64,000 nt of DNA. Origin: Embleya sp042956465 (GTDB lineage: Bacteria; Actinomycetota; Actinomycetes; Streptomycetales; Streptomycetaceae). The notes beneath the pieces are model-generated. The model was not told where the DNA came from, ran no database searches, and saw only the letters and a program-made list of their open reading frames with translations. Both the position numbers and the translations under genes were made by a program. Positions 32,785-41,194 of the stretch are shown here, piece after piece. How positions within the stretch are numbered: the first letter of the stretch is position 1; the number at the start of each line of letters is the position of its first letter. The DNA lies in the NCBI RefSeq assembly GCF_042956465.1, contig NZ_JBIBGL010000010.1, positions 248,001 to 312,000 on the forward strand, written 5' to 3'.

Positions 32785-33443
32785 GCCGTTGCCCCTTCCA
32801 GGTGCCGATCTGCCCCACGGGCAGCCCCGTTGTCCCGGTACCGCCGGGAGCGGTTCCACCAGTCGACGAGCCCGGCCACGCACATCACGAAGAAGACGCC
32901 GTAGACCAGTCCGCTGAACACCAGGCCGTGCTGCACGGCGAGCGGCACGCCCACCATGTCCACCGCGATCCACACCAGCCAGAACTCGAACAGGCCGCGG
33001 GCCTGGGCGAGCATCGCCACGACCGAGCCGACGAAGATGTACGCGTCCGGCCACGGCGCCCACGAGATGCCGGTGTGTTCGAGCAGCAGTGCGAAGCCGA
33101 CGGTGCCGGCCGCCATCAGCGCGACCAGCGCGATCCGCTCGTGGGTGGTCCCGAAGCGGATCTCCACCTCGCCGGTGTCGCGCCGACCGCGGGCCCAGCG
33201 CCACCAGCCGTAGCCGGCCGCGATGATGATGACGACGTTGCGCATCGCGCTGCCGCCCAGGTGCACCGAGGTGTTGGCGGCGATCAGCAGCGCCGCGCCG
33301 AGGATCTGTACGGGCCAGGCCCACAGGTTGCGGCGCAGCGCGAGCCACACGGTGGCCAGCGACGCGGTCTGGCCGAGCAGGTCGGACCACGGCACCGGCT
33401 TGTCGGCGACGGTGAACGCGGCGTCGTTGAGCCAGCCGATCAC
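32781..33443 (-). CDS. ribM: PnuC-family riboflavin transporter, RibM type
   Basis: This 220-residue integral membrane protein has about seven hydrophobic segments and belongs to the PnuC family (ATVWLALRRNLWAWPVQILGAALL; FWLVWIAVDMVGVPLAVQHGL with the conserved Trp residues). PnuC itself imports nicotinamide riboside. PnuC-type proteins embedded in riboflavin operons of Corynebacterium and Streptomyces (RibM/PnuX) are riboflavin facilitators. The position between ribE and ribBA, overlapping both by 4 nt (GTGA at each end) under an FMN riboswitch, makes riboflavin import the best call. Substrate specificity is inferred from context. Confidence 0.85.
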   Translation of the reverse strand: MIGWLNDAAFTVADKPVPWSDLLGQTASLATVWLALRRNLWAWPVQILGAALLIAANTSVHLGGSAMRNVVIIIAAGYGWWRWARGRRDTGEVEIRFGTTHERIALVALMAAGTVGFALLLEHTGISWAPWPDAYIFVGSVVAMLAQARGLFEFWLVWIAVDMVGVPLAVQHGLVFSGLVYGVFFVMCVAGLVDWWNRSRRYRDNGAARGADRHLEGATA

Positions 33444-34066
33444 GATGCCCCCACCTGTGTACCGGTCCCGTGTGTGCCCAGCCGTTCGACGTACTTGGCG
33501 ATGATGTCGACCTCGAGGTTGACCGGATCGCCGACCGTCTTGACGCCCAGCGTGGTCAGCGCGAGCGTGGTCGGGATCAGGCTGACGGTGAAGCTCGCGT
33601 CGTGGGCCTGCACGACGGTGAGGCTGATGCCGTCCACGGTGATCGAGCCCTTGTCCACCACGTAGCGGGCCAGGTGCGCGGGCAGCGCGATCTCCACGAC
33701 CTCCCACTCCTCGCCGGGCGTGCGGGCGAGGATCTCGCCGGTGCCGTCGACGTGGCCCTGTACGAGGTGGCCGCCCAGGCGACCGCCGAGCACCATCGGG
33801 CGCTCCAGGTTGACCCGTGCGCCCGTGGTGAGCGCGCCCAGGCTCGACTTGTCCAGGGTCTCCTGCATCACGTCGGCGGTGAACGTCGCCTCGACCGGGT
33901 CGACCTTGTCGTCCACGACGGTCAGACACACCCCGTTGACGGCGATCGAGTCGCCGTGCCGGGCACCGGTGGTGACGACCGGGCCGCGGATGGTGATCCG
34001 GGCCGAGTCGGTCAGCCGCTCGATGGCCACGATCTCGCCGAGTTCCTCAACGATTCCGGTGAACAT
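33440..34066 (-). CDS. ribE: Riboflavin synthase, alpha chain
   Basis: Riboflavin synthase dismutates two lumazine molecules into riboflavin. The 208 residues show the expected internal duplication of two lumazine-binding barrels. It starts with the diagnostic MFTGIVEELGEI, and each half carries the conserved motif (SIAVNGVCLTVV near 49-60, GSITVDGISLTVV near 145-157). The trimerising C-terminal helix is present (VDIIAKYVERLG). The ATG is 3 nt downstream of the ribD stop, and the stop overlaps the ribM start. The gene name follows the usage in which ribE is the alpha chain. Confidence 0.97.
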   Translation of the reverse strand: MFTGIVEELGEIVAIERLTDSARITIRGPVVTTGARHGDSIAVNGVCLTVVDDKVDPVEATFTADVMQETLDKSSLGALTTGARVNLERPMVLGGRLGGHLVQGHVDGTGEILARTPGEEWEVVEIALPAHLARYVVDKGSITVDGISLTVVQAHDASFTVSLIPTTLALTTLGVKTVGDPVNLEVDIIAKYVERLGTHGTGTQVGAS

Positions 34067-34069
34067 GCG

Positions 34070-35188
34070 TCAGGACTCCTTCGTTCGGCCGGCGGGTTCC
34101 GGCCGGGGGCGGGCGGTGATGCGAATGTCGGTGCCGAGGCGGGCGACGTCGTCGACGTCCAGTCGCAACACCTCGGAGATGGTGCCGATTCCGGCCGGAC
34201 CCAGGGCGGTGGGTCCGGCGCCGAGCAGGGCCGGGGCGAGATAGCCCACGACGGTGTCGATCAGGCCGGCCGCGGCGAACGCACCGGCCAGGGTCGGGCC
34301 GCCTTCGAGCAGCACGGCGCGCACGTCGCGCGCGTACAGCTCCTTCAGCAGCGCGGGCAGGTCCAGGCCGGCGTCGGCGCGGGGTATGCGCAGCACGGCG
34401 GCCTCGGGCAGGTGGGCGGCGTCCGCGTCGGGGCCGATCGCGATCAGGGTGGGTGCCGCGTCGTCCAGGACCCGGGCGGTCGCCGGGGTGCGCGCGTGCG
34501 TGTCCACGATCACCCGCAGCGGCTGCCGGGCGCCGGGCACGTCGCGCACGGCCAGGTGCGGGTCGTCGGCGAGCAGCGTGCCGGAGCCGGCCAGCACCGC
34601 GTCCACGCTCGCCCGCAGGGTGTGTACGTCGGCGCGCGAGGCCGCGGAGGTGATCCAGCGGCTGCTGCCGTCGGCGGCGGCGCTGCGGCCGTCCAGGGTG
34701 GCGGCGTACTTCCAGGTCACGTGCGGGCGGCCCAGTCGGGTCGCGGTCAGCCAGGCCCGGTTGCCCGCCTCGGCCTCGGCGGCGAGCAGGCCGCCCTCGG
34801 CGTCGATGCCCGCCGCGCGCAGCACCGCGCCGCCGCCGGCCGCGGCCGGGTTCGGGTCGGCGACCGCGTAGCGCACCCGGCGGATGCCGGCGTCGATCAG
34901 GGCCTGGGTGCACGGGCCGGTGCGGCCGGTGTGCGAGCAGGGTTCGAGGGTGACGAAGGCGGTGCCGCCGCGGGCCGCGGACCCCGCCGCGCGCAGTGCC
35001 TCGACCTCGGCGTGCGGGGCGCCGGCGCGGGTGTGGAAGCCCTCGCCGACCACGGTGTCGTCCGGGCCGAGCACGACGCAGCCGACCACGGGATTGGGGC
35101 TGGTGTGGCCGAGCGCGCGGCTCGCCAGCGAGATGGCGCGGCGCATGGCGGTGGTCTCGTCGACCGGCCGGGCGGTGTTGCCCTTCAC
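34070..35188 (-). CDS. ribD: Bifunctional riboflavin deaminase/reductase
   Basis: RibD performs the deamination and then the NADPH-dependent reduction of the pyrimidine intermediate in riboflavin synthesis. The 372-residue protein has an N-terminal cytidine-deaminase-like domain with zinc motifs HAEVEAL (near 55-61) and TLEPCSHTGRTGPC (near 80-93). A dihydrofolate-reductase-like domain (about 150-365) with KYAATLDGRSAAADGSSRWI follows. GTG 35188 is chosen for the AGGAGG eight bases upstream; longer frames only read into the riboswitch. It is the first gene of the riboswitch-controlled rib operon. Confidence 0.95.
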   Translation of the reverse strand: MKGNTARPVDETTAMRRAISLASRALGHTSPNPVVGCVVLGPDDTVVGEGFHTRAGAPHAEVEALRAAGSAARGGTAFVTLEPCSHTGRTGPCTQALIDAGIRRVRYAVADPNPAAAGGGAVLRAAGIDAEGGLLAAEAEAGNRAWLTATRLGRPHVTWKYAATLDGRSAAADGSSRWITSAASRADVHTLRASVDAVLAGSGTLLADDPHLAVRDVPGARQPLRVIVDTHARTPATARVLDDAAPTLIAIGPDADAAHLPEAAVLRIPRADAGLDLPALLKELYARDVRAVLLEGGPTLAGAFAAAGLIDTVVGYLAPALLGAGPTALGPAGIGTISEVLRLDVDDVARLGTDIRITARPRPEPAGRTKES

Positions 35189-35309
35189 CTCGTGCCTCCT
35201 CGCGTTGCGACGCGGGGCACCGGGGTGCTTTCGGGCAGGACGGCACGACGAATCGACGGGCGGGGATGCCGGCGCACCGTGGGTACGCGGACATGCCGCA
35301 GTCGCTCGC

Positions 35310-35455
35310 CGCGCGCTACCTCCCATCCGGACTTTGACCGTCGGTACCGGAATTCCACCGGTTCAGCCGGCCGTCGCTCCACGTGATGTGGGGCGTCGAC
35401 CGGGTCGCGGACTGTAACCGCCGGTTCGGATTTTCACCGACCCCGGAGCGCGCGT
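35310..35455 (-). promoter_or_regulatory. FMN riboswitch (RFN element)
   Basis: Reading the minus strand, the region carries the conserved RFN blocks in order: GGGGTCGGTGAAAATCC, then CCGGCGGTTACAGTCCGCGA, and finally CGACGGTCAAAGTCCGGATG followed by GGAGGTAG. Complementary GCGCGC tracts at both ends (near 35311-35316 and 35448-35453) can form P1. FMN binding should switch off ribD-ribE-ribM-ribBA. The aptamer lies about 120 bp before the ribD start, leaving room for the expression platform. Confidence 0.95.
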
Positions 35456-35535
35456 ACGTGACTTTCGTACACCTCGAAGTGTGCCACGACGGCCGACAAC
35501 GTTGACCTTGGCCAACCTGTGCCGTCCGTCACGGT

Positions 35536-35588
35536 GCGTTCGTATACCCGAACGCGACTGCGGCGTGGATGATCTGACGTATCGTCAG
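35536..35588 (+). promoter_or_regulatory. Two palindromes upstream of rpe
   Basis: GCGTTCG (35536-35542) and CGAACGC (35549-35555) flank TATACC, a possible -10. CTGACGTATCGTCAG (35574-35588) is a perfect 6-bp arm palindrome. Both lie within 110 bp of the rpe start and could bind regulators; none is identified. Confidence 0.4.
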
Positions 35589-35642
35589 CTCGACGGTCGA
35601 GGCGGTGCCGAAGGACTGCCCCGACGATGAGATTCTGTGCGC

Positions 35643-36317
35643 ATGACCGTGCAGATCAATCCGAGCATCCTGTCCGCCGACTTCGCCCGCCTCGCCGACG
35701 AGGTGGCGCAGGTGCGCAACGCCGACTGGCTCCACGTGGATGTCATGGACAACCACTTCGTCCCGAACCTGACCATCGGCCTGCCCGTGGTCGAGAGCCT
35801 GATCAAGGCCACCGAAACGCCGATCGACATGCACCTGATGATCGAGGACCCGGACCGCTGGGCACCCGCCTACGCCGAGGCCGGCGCGGGCAGCGTGACC
35901 TTCCACGTCGAGGCCGCGACCGCCCCGATCAAGCTCGCCCGGGACCTGCGGGCCAAGGGAGCACGGGCCTCGATGGCGCTGCGGCCGGCCACCCCGATCG
36001 AGCCGTACGAGGATCTGCTGCCGGAGCTGGACATGCTCTTGGTGATGACCGTCGAGCCCGGTTTCGGCGGGCAGAGCTTCCTGGACGTCATGCTGCCGAA
36101 GATCCGCCGCACCCGGCAGTTGATCGCCAAGCACGGCCTGCAGATGTGGCTCCAGGTGGACGGCGGGGTGTCCGCGAAGACCATCGAGATGTGCGCGGAG
36201 GCCGGCGCGGACGTGTTCGTGGCCGGGTCGGCGGTGTTCGACGGCCGCGATCCCGGTGCGGCGGTGGACAGGTTGCGTGCGTTGGCCACCGGGGCCGCGG
36301 GGCGCTGCGCTCACTAG
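35643..36317 (+). CDS. rpe: Ribulose-phosphate 3-epimerase
   Basis: Rpe interconverts ribulose 5-phosphate and xylulose 5-phosphate in the pentose phosphate pathway; ribulose 5-phosphate is also the RibB substrate. The 224-residue TIM barrel shows INPSILSADFARL at the N-terminus, metal and acid-base residues in WLHVDVMDNHFVPNLTIG and IDMHLMI, and the phosphate-binding VEPGFGGQSF and DGGVSAKTI with VAGSAVF. ATG 35643 is chosen by similarity to other actinobacterial starts; a GTG two codons upstream is possible. It is divergent from the rib operon. Confidence 0.96.
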   Translation: MTVQINPSILSADFARLADEVAQVRNADWLHVDVMDNHFVPNLTIGLPVVESLIKATETPIDMHLMIEDPDRWAPAYAEAGAGSVTFHVEAATAPIKLARDLRAKGARASMALRPATPIEPYEDLLPELDMLLVMTVEPGFGGQSFLDVMLPKIRRTRQLIAKHGLQMWLQVDGGVSAKTIEMCAEAGADVFVAGSAVFDGRDPGAAVDRLRALATGAAGRCAH

Positions 36318-36432
36318 GGCGGTTGGTGTGCCCACCCGCCCGCCCGTTGCGCTGGGTGAGCAGGCTGCGGTTTCACGGACTCGGGGTGGGGCTGATCGGG
36401 CCCGTGGAGCTTCGTCACAATGAGTGAAGCCG

Positions 36433-36467
36433 GGGCCTCTCGTCGTCCTCGCCGGGGCGGGAGGCCC
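36433..36467. terminator. Hairpin between rpe and the methyltransferase gene
   Basis: GGGCCTC (36433-36439) and GAGGCCC (36461-36467) form a 7-bp stem with a 21-nt loop, directly abutting the methyltransferase stop codon in a convergent gene gap. Confidence 0.45.
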
Positions 36468-37241
36468 TCAGGTCGTCGCGGACCAGATCGTCCAGTGGTC
36501 GGTTTCGTGGATCGGGCCCCGGGCCGGGAGCCTGTCCCGGATGTAGGCGGCCAGGTCGGAGAGTTCGTCGTCGGTGAGGTCGTGCAGGATCGACCGGCCG
36601 GTACGGGCCGTCAGGTCGGCGACCACCTCGCGGGCGTCGGCGTACTCGCGGCGCGTCTCGGTCAGCGCCGCGGTGCGCACCGCGCCGAAGCCGGCCTCGC
36701 CCAGGGCCGCCGTCACGGCCTCGGCGGTGGGGCGTCGGGCCGCTTCGATGTCGAGCAGGGCGGGGAACCGCTCGAAGAACCAGCCGCGCAGGTGGGTCGG
36801 CGTGCCGGGACGGGTGACATCGGCCGGGGTGCGGTCCTGGACGATCAGCGCGCCGCCGGGCGCGAGCAGTCGGCGGGCCTCGCGAAAGCATCCGACGAGG
36901 TCGTCGAGGTGGTGGATCAGCGCCCGCTCGAACACGATGTCGGCCGCGCCGTCCGGCAGGCCGGTGGCGTACGCGTCGCCCTGGTGGAAGGACAACCCCG
37001 GCCGCTCCCCCGCCCGCTCCCGGGCGCCGGACAGGATCGTGGCGGAGAAGTCCACCCCGATCGCGCTCGCCGCGCCCAGATCCAGCCACGCCGTCGTGTA
37101 CACCCCGCCTCCGCAGCCGACGTCCACCACGCGGGCGCCGGCCGGGGGGACCAGGTCGCGAATCAGGCGCGCCCAGTCCTCACCGGCGGCGCGCCGGGCG
37201 TAGGTGAGCCGGTTGGCGGGGCTGTGGAAGTCGATGGGCAT
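36468..37241 (-). CDS. Class I SAM-dependent methyltransferase
   Basis: The 257-residue protein has a Rossmann-type methyltransferase core. Motif I is VVDVGCGGGVYTTAWLDLGA (about 38-57), motif II IGVDFSATIL, motif III QGDAYATGLPDGAADIVFERALIHHL and motif IV ARRLLAPGGALIVQDRTP. The acceptor is unknown; it resembles small-molecule methyltransferases of the UbiE/type 11 group. The C-terminal part is helical and acidic. The 125-bp region upstream holds CTTGA-type palindromes (37313-37331) that probably control it. Confidence 0.88.
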   Translation of the reverse strand: MPIDFHSPANRLTYARRAAGEDWARLIRDLVPPAGARVVDVGCGGGVYTTAWLDLGAASAIGVDFSATILSGARERAGERPGLSFHQGDAYATGLPDGAADIVFERALIHHLDDLVGCFREARRLLAPGGALIVQDRTPADVTRPGTPTHLRGWFFERFPALLDIEAARRPTAEAVTAALGEAGFGAVRTAALTETRREYADAREVVADLTARTGRSILHDLTDDELSDLAAYIRDRLPARGPIHETDHWTIWSATT

Positions 37242-37312
37242 GGTCGCCCTCCCTGTCGAGGCTTCGTTCGCCCTGTTTTTTCATTCGTTCGCTCTGGCTC
37301 CGACCCTTCTAC

Positions 37313-37331
37313 CTTGACATCAAGATACTTG
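37313..37331. promoter_or_regulatory. Overlapping CTTGA-type palindromes
   Basis: CTTGACATCAAG (37313-37324) and CAAGATACTTG (37321-37331) overlap. The pattern resembles MarR-type operators. The site lies 72 bp upstream of the methyltransferase start; the binding regulator is unknown and not adjacent. Confidence 0.5.
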
Positions 37332-37366
37332 AGGTCGAGAGGGTTCCTCAAGGCATCCTCGGCGGT

Positions 37367-38128
37367 TCACGGGAAGCGGGTGGTCTCGCGGGGCCGGGCG
37401 CGCCGGCCGGCGGTCGTCGATGGTCGGATCCGAGGTGTGCGGCGGCGTTGCCAGGCCAGGTATGCGCCGGTGCACAGGGTGACGCCGGTCATCGCGGCGA
37501 TGTGCTCGCGGCCGGCCAGGTTCGGCTTGACCACCACCTCGGCGATCATCAGCAGCCACACTCCGGCGAACAGGATCGGCGCACGACGCACCATCGCGAT
37601 GCACGCCACCAGGCCGACCACCGCGGCCGAGGGGCCGGTGTCCAGGATGTCGCCGTGCCGGGCGTCGATGCCGAGCAGGTGGTCCGGGCCGAGCCCGACC
37701 ATCACCCGCGCGGCCAGCGTGCCGCACAGCGTGGCCACGTAGGCGATCACCAGCGTGCGGCGTGCCCCCAGGTCGAGTTCGGCCAGCCCGAACAGGACGA
37801 GCACCTGGATCAGCGCACCCCACACCGGCAGGTCCGGCGCGGGCACGAACAGCGAGACGGGCGTGCGCAGCAGTGCCAGAGGGAGCGGAATGCCCGCGCT
37901 CACCCCGCCCAGCGCACGCACCACGTCGCCGCCCCACGTGGTGCGCCAGGCGAACCAGAAGCCGAGGGTCAACAGCACCGTGCACATGGTGAGCGGGATC
38001 GCCGACAGGCCGTGCGCACGCAGCTCGCGCGCCGGAATCGCGGTGAGCCGACTCCACTCGCCGCGCACCGCTCGCCCCGTGCGGGCGAGCAGGCCGGGGC
38101 GCGGGGTACTGCGGGCGAGCGTGGACAT
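37367..38128 (-). CDS. Rhomboid-like membrane protein
   Basis: This 253-residue protein has about six membrane segments between residues 40 and 225. GPSAAVVGLVACIAM (near 163-177) resembles the GxSx serine motif of rhomboid proteases, and GREHIAAMTG (near 206-215) supplies a candidate histidine in a later helix. The match is weaker than for true rhomboids, so it may be an inactive family member. N- and C-terminal ends are basic and cytosolic. Substrates are unknown. It lies 181 bp downstream of rsmB on the same strand. Confidence 0.65.
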   Translation of the reverse strand: MSTLARSTPRPGLLARTGRAVRGEWSRLTAIPARELRAHGLSAIPLTMCTVLLTLGFWFAWRTTWGGDVVRALGGVSAGIPLPLALLRTPVSLFVPAPDLPVWGALIQVLVLFGLAELDLGARRTLVIAYVATLCGTLAARVMVGLGPDHLLGIDARHGDILDTGPSAAVVGLVACIAMVRRAPILFAGVWLLMIAEVVVKPNLAGREHIAAMTGVTLCTGAYLAWQRRRTPRIRPSTTAGRRARPRETTRFP

Positions 38129-38309
38129 GGGTACGGCGGCTCCTGCGGTGGTCGGCCGGCGGTCGCCCTCGGATCTCTCGGACCCGAGGAACGACCGATG
38201 CGGCCGAGCCCGAAGTGACGACCACCCTCGCCGTTATGCCCCGCATCGGGGATATCCAGCCGCTTTTCACCCCGTCCGTGCGGGTGATCGCGCCGTGCGT
38301 GCGGGTGAT

Positions 38310-39704
38310 TCAGCCGGTACGACGAAGCAGCGCGAGGTACATCGCGTCGGTGCCGTGCAGGTGCGGCCACAGTTGTACGTCCGGGCCGGTGCCCAGGTGC
38401 GGCACACCCGGGAACAGCGGCCGGGCGTCGACCAGCTCGGCCTCGCCCGCGCGCAGGATGTCGTCCACCACCACACGCGTCTCCGCCGGATGCGGCGAGC
38501 ACGTGACGTACGCGATCACTCCGCCGGGCCGGGCGGCGGCCACCGCGGTGCGCAGCAACGCGCGCTGCAACTCGCCCAGTTCGGGAATGTCCTCGGGCTT
38601 GCGGCGCCAGCGCGACTCGGGTCGGCGGCGCAGCGCGCCCAGGCCGCTGCACGGCACGTCGGCGATCACCCGGTCGAAGCTGCCGGGTTGCCACGCGGGT
38701 CGGGTGCCGTCCGCGGTGATCACCTGATGGTGGGTCAGATGGCCGATCGCGTTGCGGACCAGGCGGGCACGGTGGTGCCGGCGCTCGACCGCGAGCAGCG
38801 ACACGTCGCGCCCGGTGGCGATCGCGGCGAGCAGGCCGGCCTTGCCGCCGGGGCCCGCGCACAGGTCCAGCCAGCGGCTCTCGGCACCCTCGACCTCGGC
38901 CTCGGCCAGTGCGGCGGCGACCAGTTGGCTGCCCTCGTCCTGGACCGCGGCTCGGCCGTCGCGGATCGCCTTGATCCCCGCCGGGTCGCCCTCGGGGAGG
39001 GTGGCCGCGTACGGCGACCAGCGGCCGGGGGTCGCGCCCGCCTCGTACAGTTCGGCGAGTTCGACCCGGCCCGGGCGGGCGACCAGGGAGATCGTCGGGG
39101 CGATGTTGTCGGCGGCCAGCAGCGCCTCCATCGCGGCGCGGTCGTGCGGGTTGCCGCGCGCGCCCAGGGCGTCCCACAGGGCCTGCACGATCCAGCGCGG
39201 GTGCGAGTGCAGGACCGCGAGGTGGCCCTCGGGGTCCTCGTCGTAGGGCGGCGCGATCTGCCGCAGCCAGGTGTCCAAGTCCTGCTTGGAGACTCGGCGC
39301 AGGATCGCGTTGACGAACTTGGCACGACCGTCGCCGAGCACCGCGCGGGCCAGTTCCACGGTGGCCGAGACGGCGGCGTGCACGGGGGTGCGCATGCTCA
39401 GCAGCTGGTGTACGCCGAGCGCGAGCACGTCCAGGACCGGCGGGTCGATCTCCTTGATCGGCCGGTCGGTGCAGGCCGCCACGATCTGGTCGTAGGTACC
39501 TTGACGGCGCAGCGTGCCGTGCACGAGTTCGGTCGCGAAGGCGGCGTCGCGCGGGATGATCTTGCGTTCGCGCAGCAGTGCGGGCAGCACCAGGTTGGCG
39601 TACGCGTCGCGTTCGCCGACCGCGTGCAGGACGTCGTAGGCGGCCAGGCGCGCGGCGTCGGGACGCGGGCGGCGGTAGGGGCGTGCGGCGGGGGCGTTGG
39701 TCAC
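38310..39704 (-). CDS. rsmB: 16S rRNA (cytosine-967-C5)-methyltransferase
   Basis: RsmB makes m5C967 in 16S rRNA. The 464 residues comprise an N-terminal NusB-like RNA-binding domain (about 15-150) and a C-terminal SAM-dependent domain. Motif I is LDLCAGPGGKAGLLA (near 272-286), the PC motif is DVPCSGLGALRRRPESRW (near 350), and the catalytic cysteine lies in the TC motif YVTCSPHPAET (near 405). The ATG is 5 nt after the fmt stop, so the two genes are probably translated from one mRNA with def. Confidence 0.95.
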   Translation of the reverse strand: MTNAPAARPYRRPRPDAARLAAYDVLHAVGERDAYANLVLPALLRERKIIPRDAAFATELVHGTLRRQGTYDQIVAACTDRPIKEIDPPVLDVLALGVHQLLSMRTPVHAAVSATVELARAVLGDGRAKFVNAILRRVSKQDLDTWLRQIAPPYDEDPEGHLAVLHSHPRWIVQALWDALGARGNPHDRAAMEALLAADNIAPTISLVARPGRVELAELYEAGATPGRWSPYAATLPEGDPAGIKAIRDGRAAVQDEGSQLVAAALAEAEVEGAESRWLDLCAGPGGKAGLLAAIATGRDVSLLAVERRHHRARLVRNAIGHLTHHQVITADGTRPAWQPGSFDRVIADVPCSGLGALRRRPESRWRRKPEDIPELGELQRALLRTAVAAARPGGVIAYVTCSPHPAETRVVVDDILRAGEAELVDARPLFPGVPHLGTGPDVQLWPHLHGTDAMYLALLRRTG

Positions 39705-39709
39705 GGTAC

Positions 39710-40642
39710 TCAGTTCGTGCCGAGGGTTTCACCGGGCTCGGGGTGTGCGCCCCGGGCCCAGTCGGTGGCGGCCATCATGCGTTTGCCCTGGGGTTGGACC
39801 TGGGTGAGTTCGATCGCGTGGCTGCCGGTACCCACCCGGACCACCTTCCTCTCCACCGCGATCTCGCCGGGGGCCAGCGCGTTGTCGCCGCCGCGCAGGC
39901 GGACCGGGGCGAGCTTGAGGCGCTCGCCGCGGAAGGTGGTCCACGCCCCGGGTGCGGGCGTGCAGCCGCGCACCACCCGGTCCACCCGCAGGGCGGGCGC
40001 GGTGAAGTCGACGCGGGCGTCCTCGACGGTCAGTTTGGGCGCGAGGGTGACCCCGTGCGGCGGCTGGGGGCGGGCCTCCAGGCTGCCGTCGGCGATCCCG
40101 TCCATGGTCGCCACCAACAGGCGTGCGCCGGATCGGGACAACCGCTCCAGCAGGTCGCCGCTGGTGTCGGTGGGGCGGATCTCGTCGGTGACCGTTCCGA
40201 AGACCGGGCCCGAGTCCAGGCCCTGCTCGATCAGGAAGGTGCACGCGCCGGTGATGTCGTCGCCGGCCAGCACGGCGTGCTGCACGGGCGCCGCGCCACG
40301 CCACGCGGGCAGCAGCGAGAAGTGCAGGTTGACCCAGCCGTGCGCGGGGATCTCCAGCGCGGCCTTGGGCAGCAGCGCGCCGTAGGCGACCACGGGGCAG
40401 CAGTCGGGGGCGATCTCGGCGAGTCGGGCCAGGAACTCCGGGTCGCGCGGCTTGGCCGGGCGCAGGATCTCGATCCCGGCCAGGGCGGCGCGTTCGGCCA
40501 CCGGGCTCGCGACGAGCTTGCGGCCGCGGCCGGCGGGCGCGTCCGGCCGGGTGACCACGGCGACCACCTCGTGCCGGGATTCCAGCAGGGCTTCGAGTGC
40601 GGGTACGGCGACCTCGGGGGTGCCGGCGAAGACTAGGCGCAT
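39710..40642 (-). CDS. fmt: Methionyl-tRNA formyltransferase
   Basis: Fmt formylates initiator Met-tRNA using 10-formyl-tetrahydrofolate. The 310 residues show MRLVFAGTPEVAVPALEAL at the start. The active-site block WVNLHFSLLPAWRGAAPVQHA (near 104-124) has the catalytic Asn and His, and GDDITGACTFLIEQGLDSGP follows. The C-terminal OB-fold tRNA-binding domain covers about 205-310. It starts 6 nt after the def stop codon, forming the widespread def-fmt-rsmB order. Confidence 0.97.
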   Translation of the reverse strand: MRLVFAGTPEVAVPALEALLESRHEVVAVVTRPDAPAGRGRKLVASPVAERAALAGIEILRPAKPRDPEFLARLAEIAPDCCPVVAYGALLPKAALEIPAHGWVNLHFSLLPAWRGAAPVQHAVLAGDDITGACTFLIEQGLDSGPVFGTVTDEIRPTDTSGDLLERLSRSGARLLVATMDGIADGSLEARPQPPHGVTLAPKLTVEDARVDFTAPALRVDRVVRGCTPAPGAWTTFRGERLKLAPVRLRGGDNALAPGEIAVERKVVRVGTGSHAIELTQVQPQGKRMMAATDWARGAHPEPGETLGTN

Positions 40643-40648
40643 GGGGGT

Positions 40649-41194
40649 TTAGAGGGCCTTCCCGAAGGTGCCGTGGGGGGAGAACTTGACCTGCGGCGGG
40701 GCCTGGCCGGCCCATTCCGCCTCGCGCAGCGCGCGCAGTGCGGCCTTGCGCTGCTCGCGGTCGAGCCGGTCGATGAACAGGATGCCGTCGAGATGGTCGG
40801 TCTCGTGCTGGATGCAGCGCGAGAGCAGTCGGGTGCCCTCGATGGTGACGGGGTCGCCGTGCATGTTGAAGCCCTTGGCGACCACTCCGTACGCGCGCTT
40901 GGTGTCGTAGCGCAGACCCGGCAGCGACAGGCAGCCCTCGGGGCCGTCCTGTTCGTCCTCGGACAGGTCCAGGTTCGGATTGATCAGGTGCCCCACCTCG
41001 CCGTCCACCTGGTAGGTGAACACCCGCAGGGCGACCCCGATCTGGGGTGCGGCCAGACCGCTTCCGGGCGCATCGCGCATCGTGTCGGTGAGGTCGGCGA
41101 CCAGTCGCCGCAGCTCCTTGTCGAACACGGTGACCGGGTCGGCCTTGCTCCGCAGGACGGGATCCCCGAACAGGCGGATCGGCTGGACTGCCAC
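40649..41194 (-). CDS. def: Peptide deformylase
   Basis: Def removes the N-formyl group from nascent proteins. The 181 residues contain all three family motifs: GSGLAAPQIGV (motif 1), EGCLSLPGLR with the zinc Cys (motif 2), and CIQHETDHLDGILF with the two zinc His and catalytic Glu (motif 3). GTG 41194 has GGGGGAG seven bases upstream and starts at the usual N-terminal QPIRLFGDPVLR. It is the first gene of the def-fmt-rsmB group. Confidence 0.96.
   Translation of the reverse strand: MAVQPIRLFGDPVLRSKADPVTVFDKELRRLVADLTDTMRDAPGSGLAAPQIGVALRVFTYQVDGEVGHLINPNLDLSEDEQDGPEGCLSLPGLRYDTKRAYGVVAKGFNMHGDPVTIEGTRLLSRCIQHETDHLDGILFIDRLDREQRKAALRALREAEWAGQAPPQVKFSPHGTFGKAL

Noticed and set aside
31201..33390. 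A reading frame extending ribBA upstream into the ribM region
   Set aside because: ribM has full PnuC-family character in another frame, and GTG 32784 overlaps its stop in the coupling pattern seen in the rest of the operon.
36468..37241. Assigning the methyltransferase to menaquinone synthesis
   Set aside because: The fold is similar to UbiE-type enzymes, but no menaquinone gene is nearby and the match is limited to general SAM motifs.
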